Part shown: in pieces, positions 25,583-33,473 of the stretch
How positions within the stretch are numbered: the stretch's first letter is position 1
Layout: the number at the start of each line of letters is the position of its first letter
Assembly (NCBI RefSeq): GCF_034096925.1
Contig: NZ_JAWZSQ010000002.1
Location: forward strand, 310,001-374,000
DNA: 64,000 bases
Origin: Patulibacter defluvii
Lineage (GTDB): Bacteria > Actinomycetota > Thermoleophilia > Solirubrobacterales > Solirubrobacteraceae
Reading direction: 5' to 3'
Notes under the pieces: model-generated
The model's database searches: none
What the model was told of the DNA's origin: nothing
What the model saw: the letters and a program-made list of their open reading frames with translations, nothing else
Made by a program: the position numbers and the translations under genes

Positions 25583-26658
25583 GCGGCCGACCCGTGGGCC
25601 AGCTCGAGCGCGTGGCGGGCCAGCAGCGGCACGCCCTCCTCGAGCGCGGCGAAGAACGGGTCGTCGGTCGAGCCGGCCCGGTGGCGCTTGTACGAGCCCT
25701 CCAGGAAGACGGCCGACTTCCAGATCGCCAGCGCCTGGTACCAGCCGATCGCGCCGAGGTCGCGGCCGGAGGCGTCGGCGTAGCGGGCGAGGATGTCGGC
25801 CCGCTTGGGGAAGCCGGGCTCGGCGGTGATCGGCGTCAGCGCGGCCATCGGGCCGGAGGCGCCGCCGCCCTCGTTGTAGGTCGCGGTCAGGTAGCCGACG
25901 TCGGCCAGCGGATCGCCGATCGTCGACAGCTCCCAGTCGAAGATCGCGTTCAGGCGGGTGCCGCCGGGCCCGAACATCACGTTGCCGAGCCGGTAGTCGC
26001 CGTGGACCAGCGTCGACTCGCGCTGGTCGGGGCGGTGCTCGGCCAGCCAGGCGGCGGTCTCGACCACCTCCGGCAGCTCGCGGGTGGCGTTCAGCTCCCA
26101 GAGCCCGCCGAACCGCCGCAGCTGCCGCTCCAGGTAGCGGTCGTCGCCCTTGCCGAACCAGTCGAGGCCGGCGGCCCGCCAGTCGACCGCGTGCAGCTCG
26201 ACCAGCGCGTCGACCAGCTCGTCGATCAGCGGCCCGTGGGTGGCCTCGGGGACGAACCGCTCGGGCAGCGTGGTCGAGATCACGTCCCCGGCCACCCGCT
26301 CCATCACGTAGAAGGGGCCGCCGATCGTCGTCTCGTCCTCGTGGATCAGCAGCACCCGCGGGGTCCGCACCGGCTGGTCCTCCAGCGCCCGCAGCAGCCG
26401 CGCCTCGCGGATCACGTCGTGGGCGCTGGGCGGCAGCGGCGGCCGCGGCGGACGTCGCAGCACCACCTCGGTCGCGCCACGGCGGACCAGGTAGGTGATG
26501 TTGCTGTGGCCGTCGCCGATCGGATCGGCCTCGATCGGGCCGCTGCCGATCCCGGCGGCGTCGAGCAGCGCCGCCAGCGGCTCGCGCACGAGCAGCGGCG
26601 GACGCTCCAGGGCGGCGGCCTCCTCGGGCGTGTCGACGATCGACGGGCTGACGCTCAT
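25579..26658 (-). CDS. Aminoglycoside-phosphotransferase-like kinase, ACAD10/11 N-terminal type
   Basis: 359 residues. Kinase-fold landmarks are GHSNITYLV (ATP loop), VLRRPPRPPLP (the Arg-Arg-Pro pattern of ACAD10/11-like kinases), the catalytic loop LVHGDYRLGN and the metal-binding FDWELSTIGDPLADVGYL. In animals this domain is fused to HAD and acyl-CoA dehydrogenase domains and phosphorylates 4-hydroxyacyl-CoA; bacterial members are mostly uncharacterised. It overlaps the HAD gene by four bases. TAGCAT (26670-26665) lies six bases before the ATG. Antibiotic resistance is not implied. Confidence 0.82.
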   Translation of the reverse strand: MSVSPSIVDTPEEAAALERPPLLVREPLAALLDAAGIGSGPIEADPIGDGHSNITYLVRRGATEVVLRRPPRPPLPPSAHDVIREARLLRALEDQPVRTPRVLLIHEDETTIGGPFYVMERVAGDVISTTLPERFVPEATHGPLIDELVDALVELHAVDWRAAGLDWFGKGDDRYLERQLRRFGGLWELNATRELPEVVETAAWLAEHRPDQRESTLVHGDYRLGNVMFGPGGTRLNAIFDWELSTIGDPLADVGYLTATYNEGGGASGPMAALTPITAEPGFPKRADILARYADASGRDLGAIGWYQALAIWKSAVFLEGSYKRHRAGSTDDPFFAALEEGVPLLARHALELAHGSAA

Positions 26659-26762
26659 GGGCCGATGCTAGGGACTCGCGGCGACCGGTGGCGGGTGATT
26701 GGCTGGACGGCCAGCCGGGCGGGCGGTCGGGGCCGGCGACGGGCGGGGCTAGACTCGGGACC

Positions 26763-26954
26763 GTGACCGACGCACGACCGACGCGCTCCCGGACCGCCCG
26801 CGCGGTCGGGGCCGGCGTGGTGGTGGCCGGGGCGCTGGCGGCGCTGCTCTGGTCGCTCTGGCTGGCCACCGTCGGCCGGCTCTTCGCCGCCGTCCGCGGA
26901 CCGCGCTGGCGCGGCCGCCGACGGCCCGCCCGACCGCTGGCCGAGGGCCGATGA
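26763..26954 (+). CDS. Small single-pass membrane protein
   Basis: 63 residues. A basic N terminus (RPTRSRTAR) is followed by one hydrophobic helix (about 16-42, VGAGVVVAGALAALLWSLWL) and a very Arg-rich tail. No family recognised. The GTG start is supported by TAGACT (26750-26755) seven bases upstream, and its stop overlaps the next gene's ATG by four bases. This coupling to the SixA-like phosphatase argues that it is a real gene. Confidence 0.55.
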   Translation: MTDARPTRSRTARAVGAGVVVAGALAALLWSLWLATVGRLFAAVRGPRWRGRRRPARPLAEGR

Positions 26955-27418
26955 GCGCCCCCCGCGAGCTGCTGCTGCTGCGCCACGGCACGGCCGAGGA
27001 CCACGGCGTGCGGCCCGACGCCGAACGCGACCTGGTCGCCCGCGGCGAGCGCCAGGCGACCGCCGCCGGCCGCGCGCTGGCACGGCTGGAGCTGGTCCCC
27101 GACCTGGTGCTGGCGTCGCCCAAGGTGCGAGCCTGGCGGACCGCGGCGCTGGCCGGGGCGGAGCTGGGGCTGGAGCCGGTCGAGCACGGCGCGATCGTCG
27201 GCCTCGACCGCGACGAGGCGCTGCTGGCCGCCGGTCTCGGCCAGCGGGTGATGCTGGTCGGCCACGAGCCCGACCTCTCGCAGGTGGTCCACGACCTGAC
27301 CGGCGCTCGCTGCCGGATGCGCAAGGGCGGGCTGGCGATCGTCGAGCTGGAGGGCAGCCGCGGCGAGCTGCAGGCGCTGCTGCGACCACGCGACCTGCTG
27401 CGGATCGCCGGCGCCTAG
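26951..27418 (+). CDS. SixA-like histidine phosphatase family protein
   Basis: 155 residues. The phosphohistidine motif LLLLRHGTAED is at the N terminus and the second catalytic His is in VMLVGHEPDLSQVV. Length and the GHEPDLS motif fit the SixA phosphohistidine phosphatase branch, which removes phosphate from phosphohistidine proteins. It is translationally coupled to the small membrane protein upstream. The stop codon TAG (27416-27418) is also the first half of the -10 box of the next gene. Confidence 0.87.
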   Translation: MSAPRELLLLRHGTAEDHGVRPDAERDLVARGERQATAAGRALARLELVPDLVLASPKVRAWRTAALAGAELGLEPVEHGAIVGLDRDEALLAAGLGQRVMLVGHEPDLSQVVHDLTGARCRMRKGGLAIVELEGSRGELQALLRPRDLLRIAGA

Positions 27419-27427
27419 ACTCGCGAC

Positions 27428-28342
27428 ATGCCCGAGCTGCCCGAGATCGAGGCGACCGTCCGGCTGCTGGACGCGGCGGTCCGCGGGGCCACGATCGACA
27501 GCGCCCGCGCGCCGGGGCTGGCGACGATGCGGACCTTCGCGCCGCCGCTCGACGCGCTCGCCGGCGGCGTCGTCGGCGGCCTCCGGCGGCGCGGCAAGCT
27601 GCTGCTGGTCGACGTCGAGGGCGGAGCGCTGGAGGGGCCGGCGACGCTGGTCGTCCACCTGATGAGCGCCGGCCGGCTGCAGCTGTGGGAGAAGCGCGCC
27701 GGTCCCCGCGACCGGACCGTCCGGATCGTGATCCGGCTGGTGGGCGGCGCCGACGGCTTCGACGACGAGCGCGAGCTGCGGCTGCGCGAGTTCGGCACCA
27801 AGCAAGCGGCCTGGGGCAAGCTGCTCCCGCGCGAGCAGGTCGACGAGGACGAGACCGTCGCGCACCTGGGGCCGGAGGCGTGGCCCGACCCGCCGGACCT
27901 GAGCGACCTGCCGCCGCGGCGGACGCTGCGCGGCGCGATCCGCGACCAGCGGGTGATCGCCGGGATCGGCCGCACCTGGTCGGACGAGATCCTCTGGACC
28001 GCCCGGCTGGCCCCGCTGCGCCGCTGCGGCGACCTCGACGACGAGGAGCGGGCGCGGCTGCGGCAGGCGATGATCGACGTCCTCGGCGGCGCCCTGCGGC
28101 TCTACGAGGAGGGCGGTCCCGGGCCCGACGGCAAGGACCGCAAGCCGCTGCGGCTGCCGCTGCCCGACAAGCTGCCGCTGCCGCTCCAGGTCCACCGCCG
28201 GACCGGCGATCCCTGCCCGCGCGACGGCACCACGCTGCTCGCCGTCCACTACGAGGACGACGAGATGACCTACTGCCCGACCTGCCAGACCGGCGGCAAG
28301 CCCTACAAGGACCGCCGGCTGTCGCGGCTGCTGAAGGACTGA
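27428..28342 (+). CDS. Fpg/Nei family DNA glycosylase with altered zinc finger
   Basis: 304 residues. The mature N terminus Pro-Glu-Leu-Pro-Glu (residues 2-6) supplies the catalytic proline and glutamate of the family. A helix-two-turn-helix region contains RDQRVIAGIGRTWSDEILW. The C-terminal finger reads CPRDG then YCPTCQ, so the second of the four usual zinc Cys is Asp. It removes oxidised bases and nicks abasic sites in base-excision repair. TAGACT (27416-27421) lies six bases before the ATG. Confidence 0.92.
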   Translation: MPELPEIEATVRLLDAAVRGATIDSARAPGLATMRTFAPPLDALAGGVVGGLRRRGKLLLVDVEGGALEGPATLVVHLMSAGRLQLWEKRAGPRDRTVRIVIRLVGGADGFDDERELRLREFGTKQAAWGKLLPREQVDEDETVAHLGPEAWPDPPDLSDLPPRRTLRGAIRDQRVIAGIGRTWSDEILWTARLAPLRRCGDLDDEERARLRQAMIDVLGGALRLYEEGGPGPDGKDRKPLRLPLPDKLPLPLQVHRRTGDPCPRDGTTLLAVHYEDDEMTYCPTCQTGGKPYKDRRLSRLLKD

Positions 28343-28383
28343 GCCGGCGCCCGGCCCGCACGGGGCACCCGGCGACCCGCTAA

Positions 28384-28405
28384 GGTGACGCAGGCGTCAC
28401 GTTTG
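28384..28405 (+). promoter_or_regulatory. Operator copy C (inverted) and promoter of the GMC oxidase
   Basis: Core TGACGCAGGCGTCA (28386-28399), extending to GTGACG and CGTCAC arms. Its reverse complement aligns over about 20 bp with copies A and B, including the flanking AAAC. A -10 box TAAGGT (28381-28386) overlaps the left arm, so the palindrome covers the -10/+1 region. Flanking CCGGCGCCCG (28344-28353) and CGGGCGCCGG (28408-28417) form an outer inverted repeat. Confidence 0.6.
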
Positions 28406-28437
28406 TGCGGGCGCCGGTGGACGGAGCGGAGAAGAGC

Positions 28438-30150
28438 ATGAGCCTCAGCAACGGTGATGGGCAGTTCGACGTCGACTGGGTCGTCGTCGGATCGGGCTTC
28501 GGCGGCAGCGTCAGCGCGCTGCGCCTGGCCGAGAAGGGCTACTCGGTGCTCGTGCTGGAGCGCGGCGAGCACTTCGACGACGGCACGATGCCGAAGTCCA
28601 GCTTCGACCTCCGGCGCTACTTCTACGCCCCCAAGCTCGGGCTCCGCGGGCTCTTCAAGCTGACGGTCTTCCGCGACGTCTTCGTGGCCTCCGGGGCCGG
28701 CGTCGGCGGCGGCAGCCTGGTCTACGCGATGACGCTCTACGTGCCGCCGAAGGCCTTCTTCGAGGACCCGCAGTGGCGGGATCTGGGCGACTGGCGGACC
28801 GAGCTCGCCCCGCACTACGAGACCGCGCAGCGGATGCTCGGCGTGACCGACGTCGAGGAGGACGACCGCGCCGACCAGTGGCTGAGGGAGTACGGCGAGG
28901 AGACCGGCGTCGGTGCGACCTACCGCAAGACCCGCGTCGGGACCTACCTCGACACGCCGGGCCAGACGGTCGCCGATCCCTACTTCGGCGGCGAGGGACC
29001 GGACCGCAAGGGCTGCGTCCGCGAGGGCCGCTGCATGCTCGGCTGCCAGCACGGCTCGAAGAACTCGACGACCAAGAACTACCTCTGGTTCGCCAAGAAG
29101 CGCGGCGCCCGGATCGAGGCCCGCCGCGAGGTCGTCGACCTGCGCCCGATCGGCGGCGGCAAGGGCGAGCTGGGCTGGGAGGTCACCCACGAGCGGACCG
29201 GCGCCTGGCTGCGCAAGGACCGCAAGCTGATCCGGGCCCGCGGCGTGGTCAGCGCCGGCGGCGCGCTCGGCACCAACGAGCTGCTGGCCCAGGCGAAGCT
29301 GAACGGCAGCCTGCCCGACGTCTCGCCGCAGCTCGGCGAGCTGGTGCGGACGAACAGCGAGGCGGTGCTGGCCGTGACGGTGCCGCCCGGCGAGGCCCAG
29401 AACCTGGTCCGGCGGGTGGCGATCACCTCCTCGATCTACCCCGATCCGGCGACCCACATCGAGACGGTCACCTACGGCAAGGGCGGCGGCTCGATGCGCT
29501 GGCTCTTCACCGTCCTCGTCGGCGACGGCAGCCGCCTGACCCGGCCGCTGAAGTGGATCGGCCAGATCCTCCGTCACCCGCGCTGGTTCCTGGAGCTGAT
29601 GTTCCGTCCCGGCTGGTCGGAGCGGACGGTGATCATCCTCGTGATGCAGACGCTCGACAACGCGATCAGCCTGCGGGCGAAGCTGCGCCGCAACGGGCGG
29701 GTCAAGCTCCAGACCGAGCAGGACCCGAACAAGCCCAACCCGACCTTCATCCCGGTCGCCAACCACTTCGCGGAGTGGCTGGCGCGGCGGACGAAGGGCG
29801 TGCCCGGCTCGTCGATCTTCGAGGCGACGATGAACGTGCCGACGACCGCCCACTTCATCGGCGGGGCGGCGATCGGGGCCGATCCGGCGAGCGGCGTCGT
29901 CGACCGCGACCACCGCGTCTTCGGCTACGAGAACCTGCTGGTCTGCGACGGCGCGGCGATCCCGGCCAACGTCGGGGTCAACCCGTCGCTGACGATCACG
30001 GCGATGAGCGAGCACGCCATGAGCACGATCCCGTCGAAGGACGGGCGCGAGGTGGTGCCGTTCGGCAGCCAGCCGATCGCGGCCAAGACGGCCAGCGGCG
30101 AGCCGGCGCCGATGCCGGAGGCGACCGCCGCCGCCGGCGCGATGGCCTAG
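28438..30150 (+). CDS. GMC oxidoreductase, cholesterol-oxidase (ChoD)-like
   Basis: 570 residues from ATG 28438 (purine-rich site GGAGCGGAGAAG upstream). The FAD Rossmann motif VVVGSGFGGSVSALRLAEKG is at about 15-34. GAGVGGGSLVYAMTLYVP follows, and the C-terminal GMC stretch ends with IPANVGVNPSLTITAMSEH. A Cys-rich insert (GCVREGRCMLGCQHGSKNST) is typical of the ChoD-like branch. It oxidises a sterol or long-chain alcohol to a ketone or aldehyde with FAD. Its operator matches those of the two aldehyde dehydrogenases. The stop lies in CTAG shared with the convergent gene. Confidence 0.85.
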   Translation: MSLSNGDGQFDVDWVVVGSGFGGSVSALRLAEKGYSVLVLERGEHFDDGTMPKSSFDLRRYFYAPKLGLRGLFKLTVFRDVFVASGAGVGGGSLVYAMTLYVPPKAFFEDPQWRDLGDWRTELAPHYETAQRMLGVTDVEEDDRADQWLREYGEETGVGATYRKTRVGTYLDTPGQTVADPYFGGEGPDRKGCVREGRCMLGCQHGSKNSTTKNYLWFAKKRGARIEARREVVDLRPIGGGKGELGWEVTHERTGAWLRKDRKLIRARGVVSAGGALGTNELLAQAKLNGSLPDVSPQLGELVRTNSEAVLAVTVPPGEAQNLVRRVAITSSIYPDPATHIETVTYGKGGGSMRWLFTVLVGDGSRLTRPLKWIGQILRHPRWFLELMFRPGWSERTVIILVMQTLDNAISLRAKLRRNGRVKLQTEQDPNKPNPTFIPVANHFAEWLARRTKGVPGSSIFEATMNVPTTAHFIGGAAIGADPASGVVDRDHRVFGYENLLVCDGAAIPANVGVNPSLTITAMSEHAMSTIPSKDGREVVPFGSQPIAAKTASGEPAPMPEATAAAGAMA

Positions 30151-31112
30151 CCGTCGACCCGCAGCACCAGCTTGCCGCGGACCGCGCCGCCCTCGATCAG
30201 CTCGTGGGCGCGCGCGGCCTCGGCCAGCGGCAGCACCTCGGCCACCGTCGGCCGCAGCATCCCGCGCTCGACGGTGCCGGTCAGCAGCTGCAGCTCGAGG
30301 CCGTCGGGGGCGACGAAGACCCGCGGGCCGCGGACGTCGTCGCGCGGCGGCGGGTCGCCGGCGCTGGCCGAGGGCAGGGTCAGGACCGCGCCGCCGGGGC
30401 GGACGATCGAGAAGGCCCGCGTGCGGTCGTCGCCGCCGATCCCGTCGAGCACCAGGTCGACCGGCTCGATCGCCTGCGTGTAGTCGGTCGTCGTGCGGTC
30501 GATCAGCTCCTGGGCGCCGAGCCCGCGCAGGAAGTCGAGGTTGGCGGTCGAGCCGACGGCGATCACGTGGGCGCCGAGGTCGGCGGCGATCTGGACCGCC
30601 AGGTGGCCGACGCCGCCCGAGGCCGCGGTGATCGCCACCCGCTGGTTGGTCTCCAGCCCGCCGGCGTCGACCAGCGCCTGCCAGGCGGTCAGGCCGCCCA
30701 TCGGCAGCGCCGCGGCCTGCTCGTCGCTGAGCGAGCGCGGGGAGCGGCTGAGCTGGCTGACGTGGGCGACTGCGTACTCGGCGTAGGCACCGGCCGCGCG
30801 CGGGAAGCCGACCGTGCCGAAGACGCGGTCGCCGATGGCGAAGCGGGCGACCCCGAAGCCGACCTCGGCGACGGTCCCGGCCAGGTCCCAGCCGGGGATC
30901 CAGGGGAAGCCGTCGGCCCCGTCGCGGCGCAGGAAGCCACTGGCCCCGGCGCCGCGGCGGGTCTTCGCGTCGACCGGGTTGACGCCGGCGGCGGCGACCC
31001 GGATCAGGACCTCGCCGGGGCCGGGCGCGGGCCGCGGGACCTCGCGCAGCTCGAGCACGTCGGGCTCGCCGGGCGCGGGCGCGACGATGGCGCGCATGGT
31101 GGGGGAGGGCAT
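30147..31112 (-). CDS. NADP-dependent MDR oxidoreductase (quinone reductase type)
   Basis: 321 residues. A GroES-like domain with GVNPVDAKTRRGAG lacks zinc ligands, and the Rossmann motif is AASGGVGHLAVQIAADLGA (about 155-173). It probably reduces enones or quinones. It ends in the CTAG that is also the stop of the GMC oxidase on the other strand. The ATG at 31112 overlaps the stop of the upstream paralogue (a GTG three bases earlier is possible), so the two are one unit. Substrate unknown. Confidence 0.85.
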   Translation of the reverse strand: MPSPTMRAIVAPAPGEPDVLELREVPRPAPGPGEVLIRVAAAGVNPVDAKTRRGAGASGFLRRDGADGFPWIPGWDLAGTVAEVGFGVARFAIGDRVFGTVGFPRAAGAYAEYAVAHVSQLSRSPRSLSDEQAAALPMGGLTAWQALVDAGGLETNQRVAITAASGGVGHLAVQIAADLGAHVIAVGSTANLDFLRGLGAQELIDRTTTDYTQAIEPVDLVLDGIGGDDRTRAFSIVRPGGAVLTLPSASAGDPPPRDDVRGPRVFVAPDGLELQLLTGTVERGMLRPTVAEVLPLAEAARAHELIEGGAVRGKLVLRVDG

Positions 31113-32080
31113 CACGGGGTCCGTTCGGTCGGAGGGGCGATCACGATCGTGCCGCCGGCGTCGCCGCGGTGCTCGACGTAGGCGTGGGCGTCGCGCGGGT
31201 CGTCGATCGGCGGGCCCGCGTCGAGGGTCGGCCGCACGATCCCCTCGGCCAGCAGCAGCACCGCGGCCTGCAGCGCCTCGCGGCCCGGCGGCGGCACCCG
31301 CGGGGCGCGGACCTGCTTGCCGGCGGCGTCCTCGGGCGGCGGGCTGGCCAGCGACAGCAGCAGCCCGCGGCGGTCGGTGGCGGCCAGCGCCTGGTGCATC
31401 GGGTGGTGCTCGTGGAGCGGGCCGGGCTCGTCGACCTGGGTCACGACGACGTCGGCCTGGGTCGCGACGGCGGCGTAGGGCACCAGCCGCTCGTCGATCG
31501 TCTCGCCGGCGCCGAGGGCGGTCAGCTCGTCGAGCCGGTCGTCGCCGGCCACGGCCACCACCCGCGCCCGGCGGTCGGCGGCGAGCTGGACCGCGGCGCG
31601 CCCGATCGCGCTGGTGGCGTGGGTCACGAGCACCCGCCGGCGGGGCAGGTCGCCGGCCAGCTCGAGCGCCTGCCAGGCGCTGGCGGCGGGGCCGATGGTG
31701 GCGGCCAGCGGGCGGTCGTCGAGCCCGTCGGGGACGGCGACGAAGGCCGCGGCGGGGGCGGTCACGTGGCTGGCGCAGGCGCCGGGCGCGATCCCCGCCA
31801 CCCGCGTCCCGGGGCCGAGGTCGGCGACCCCGGGGCCGACCCGGCGGACGACGCCGACCAGGTCGCTGCCGGGCGTCCAGGGAAAGGCGGCGGGCGGCTC
31901 GCCGGGCTGCGGGCGGCCGGCCCGCAGCCGCACGTCGCGGGGGGTGACGGCGACCGCGCGGACCTCGACCTCGACCTCGCCGGGGCCGGGCGCGCGGCGC
32001 GGCCGGCGCGCGACCCGCAGCACCGCGGGCGACCCGGCGGCGGTGGCGAGCAGGACGGTGGCGTGGTCGGCGTTCGGCAT
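31112..32080 (-). CDS. MDR oxidoreductase, divergent paralogue
   Basis: 322 residues with the same two-domain plan as the next gene, but the nucleotide loop reads THATSAIGRAAVQLAADRRA instead of the Gly-rich AASGGVG type, so cofactor binding may be altered. The N terminus (TVLLATAAGSPAVLRVARRP) is also diverged. It lies immediately upstream of and overlaps the second oxidoreductase, suggesting a tandem duplication with specialisation. A TACGAT box (32119-32114) could be its promoter with a leader of about 26 nt. Confidence 0.78.
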   Translation of the reverse strand: MPNADHATVLLATAAGSPAVLRVARRPRRAPGPGEVEVEVRAVAVTPRDVRLRAGRPQPGEPPAAFPWTPGSDLVGVVRRVGPGVADLGPGTRVAGIAPGACASHVTAPAAAFVAVPDGLDDRPLAATIGPAASAWQALELAGDLPRRRVLVTHATSAIGRAAVQLAADRRARVVAVAGDDRLDELTALGAGETIDERLVPYAAVATQADVVVTQVDEPGPLHEHHPMHQALAATDRRGLLLSLASPPPEDAAGKQVRAPRVPPPGREALQAAVLLLAEGIVRPTLDAGPPIDDPRDAHAYVEHRGDAGGTIVIAPPTERTP

Positions 32081-32202
32081 CGGGGGCGGCGCGGGGCGGG
32101 GCGGGCGCCGCCGATCGTACGACGCCGGTGGCGCGGGGCCGTCCGCGCCGGTCGGTCTGCGAGGATCGGCGGCCCGTCCCCGACGATCCCCCGGAGGATC
32201 CG

Positions 32203-32679
32203 TTGCCGCTGCCCGAGGTGGGCGACACCGCCCCCGACTTCACCCTCCCCGCCGCCGACGGGTCGACCGTCACGCTCTCGGAGCTGCGGGGCCAGTGGGT
32301 GGTGCTCTACTTCTACCCCAAGGCGAGCACCCCCGGATGCACCACCCAGGCGTGCAGCATCCGCGACAACCACGACGCCTACGCCGAGCGCGGCGCGCGG
32401 GTCCTCGGCGTCTCGCCCGATCCGGTCGCGCGGGTCGAGAAGTTCGTCGCCCAGCAGGACCTGAACTTCACCCTCCTGGCCGACGAGGACCACGCGGTCT
32501 GCGACCTCTACGGCACCTGGGTCGAGAAGTCGATGTACGGCAACAAGTACATGGGCGCCTCGCGCTCGACGCTGGTGATCGACCCCGGCGGCGTCGTCCG
32601 CCACGTGTTCGCGAAGATCGCGCCGAAGGAGCACGACAAGAAGGTGCTGAAGGCGCTCGACGCGCTGCAGGCGGCGTAG
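32203..32679 (+). CDS. bcp: Bcp-type thioredoxin-dependent peroxiredoxin
   Basis: 158 residues, normal for AhpC/TSA peroxiredoxins of the Bcp/PrxQ type. The peroxidatic Cys46 lies in STPGCTTQAC with a resolving Cys51 five residues later. Arg and Trp pocket residues are present downstream. It reduces hydrogen peroxide and organic peroxides in the cytosol. The start is taken as TTG 32203 because GGAGGA precedes it at 32193-32198; an earlier in-frame GTG at 32128 would add 25 Pro/Arg-rich residues unlike the family. Confidence 0.9.
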   Translation: MPLPEVGDTAPDFTLPAADGSTVTLSELRGQWVVLYFYPKASTPGCTTQACSIRDNHDAYAERGARVLGVSPDPVARVEKFVAQQDLNFTLLADEDHAVCDLYGTWVEKSMYGNKYMGASRSTLVIDPGGVVRHVFAKIAPKEHDKKVLKALDALQAA

Positions 32680-32683
32680 CGGG

Positions 32684-32702
32684 GCGGCGCGGGGCGCGCC
32701 GC
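32684..32702. terminator. Bidirectional hairpin terminator
   Basis: Perfect 8-bp arms GCGGCGCG (32684-32691) and CGCGCCGC (32695-32702) with a GGG loop, fitted into the 24-bp gap between the convergent peroxiredoxin and methionine aminopeptidase genes. No T-run. Confidence 0.55.
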
Positions 32703-32703
32703 G

Positions 32704-33444
32704 TCAGCCGGTCAGCACCGCCGGCCGGCGGTCGCGGACCACGATCGTGTGCTCGACGTGGACCGAGAGCGAGCCGTCGGCGGTGGCGATCGTCCAGCCG
32801 TCGTCGCGGGTTTCCAGTCGGGTCGAGCCGGCGGTCAGCATCGGCTCGACGGCCAGCACCAGGCCGTCGTGGAGGCGGGTCCGCAGCCGCGGCATGTCGA
32901 CGTTGAAGACCGACGGCTCCTCGTGCAGGCCGCGGCCGATCCCGTGGCCGGCCAGCTCGGCGAAGGGCCGGGTGCCGTGGCGATGGGCAGTCCGCTCGGT
33001 GGCGCGCCCGATCGCCGACAGCCGCGCGCCGCTGGTGGCGACGGCCAGCGCGTCGCGCAGGCAGGCCCCGGCGGCGCCCAGGAGCCGCCGGCCGGCGGGG
33101 GTCGGGCGGCCGACCGGGACGGTGATCGCGGCGTCGGCGAAGAACCCGTCCAGCTCCGGCGTCACGTCGAGGGTCACCAGGTCGCCCTCGCGCAGGACCC
33201 GCGGGCCGGGCACGCCGTGGACGACCTCCTCGTTGACCGAGATGCAGATCGTGCCCGGGAAGCCGTAGGTCGACGCCGGGGCCGAGGTCGCGCCGTGGCG
33301 GGCGAAGATCGCCGCCGCGTGCTCGTCGAGCGTGCCGGTCGCGATCCCGGGCCGGACCTGCTCGCGGAGGCTGCGCAGCGTCTCCCCGACGAGCGCGCCG
33401 ACCCGCCGCATCCCCGCCAGCTCCTCGGCGCTCTCGATCGTCAT
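32704..33444 (-). CDS. map: Type I methionine aminopeptidase
   Basis: 246 residues. The pita-bread fold metal ligands are visible in order: LVTLDVTPELDGFFADAAIT (two Asp), GHGIGRGLHEEP (His) and LAVEPMLTAG (Glu), with the last Glu near VEHTIVV. It removes the initiator methionine from new proteins. There is no N-terminal zinc-finger extension, unlike the longer actinobacterial form, so this is the short class Ia type. TAGGGT (33456-33451) lies six bases before the ATG. Confidence 0.95.
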   Translation of the reverse strand: MTIESAEELAGMRRVGALVGETLRSLREQVRPGIATGTLDEHAAAIFARHGATSAPASTYGFPGTICISVNEEVVHGVPGPRVLREGDLVTLDVTPELDGFFADAAITVPVGRPTPAGRRLLGAAGACLRDALAVATSGARLSAIGRATERTAHRHGTRPFAELAGHGIGRGLHEEPSVFNVDMPRLRTRLHDGLVLAVEPMLTAGSTRLETRDDGWTIATADGSLSVHVEHTIVVRDRRPAVLTG

Positions 33445-33473
33445 GGGGCAACCCTAGATGAGGCGCGGCGCCG

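Noticed and set aside
25579..26658. Antibiotic resistance by the aminoglycoside-phosphotransferase-like kinase
   Set aside because: Motifs fit the ACAD10/11-type kinase branch, and it is coupled to a HAD gene; nothing points to aminoglycosides.
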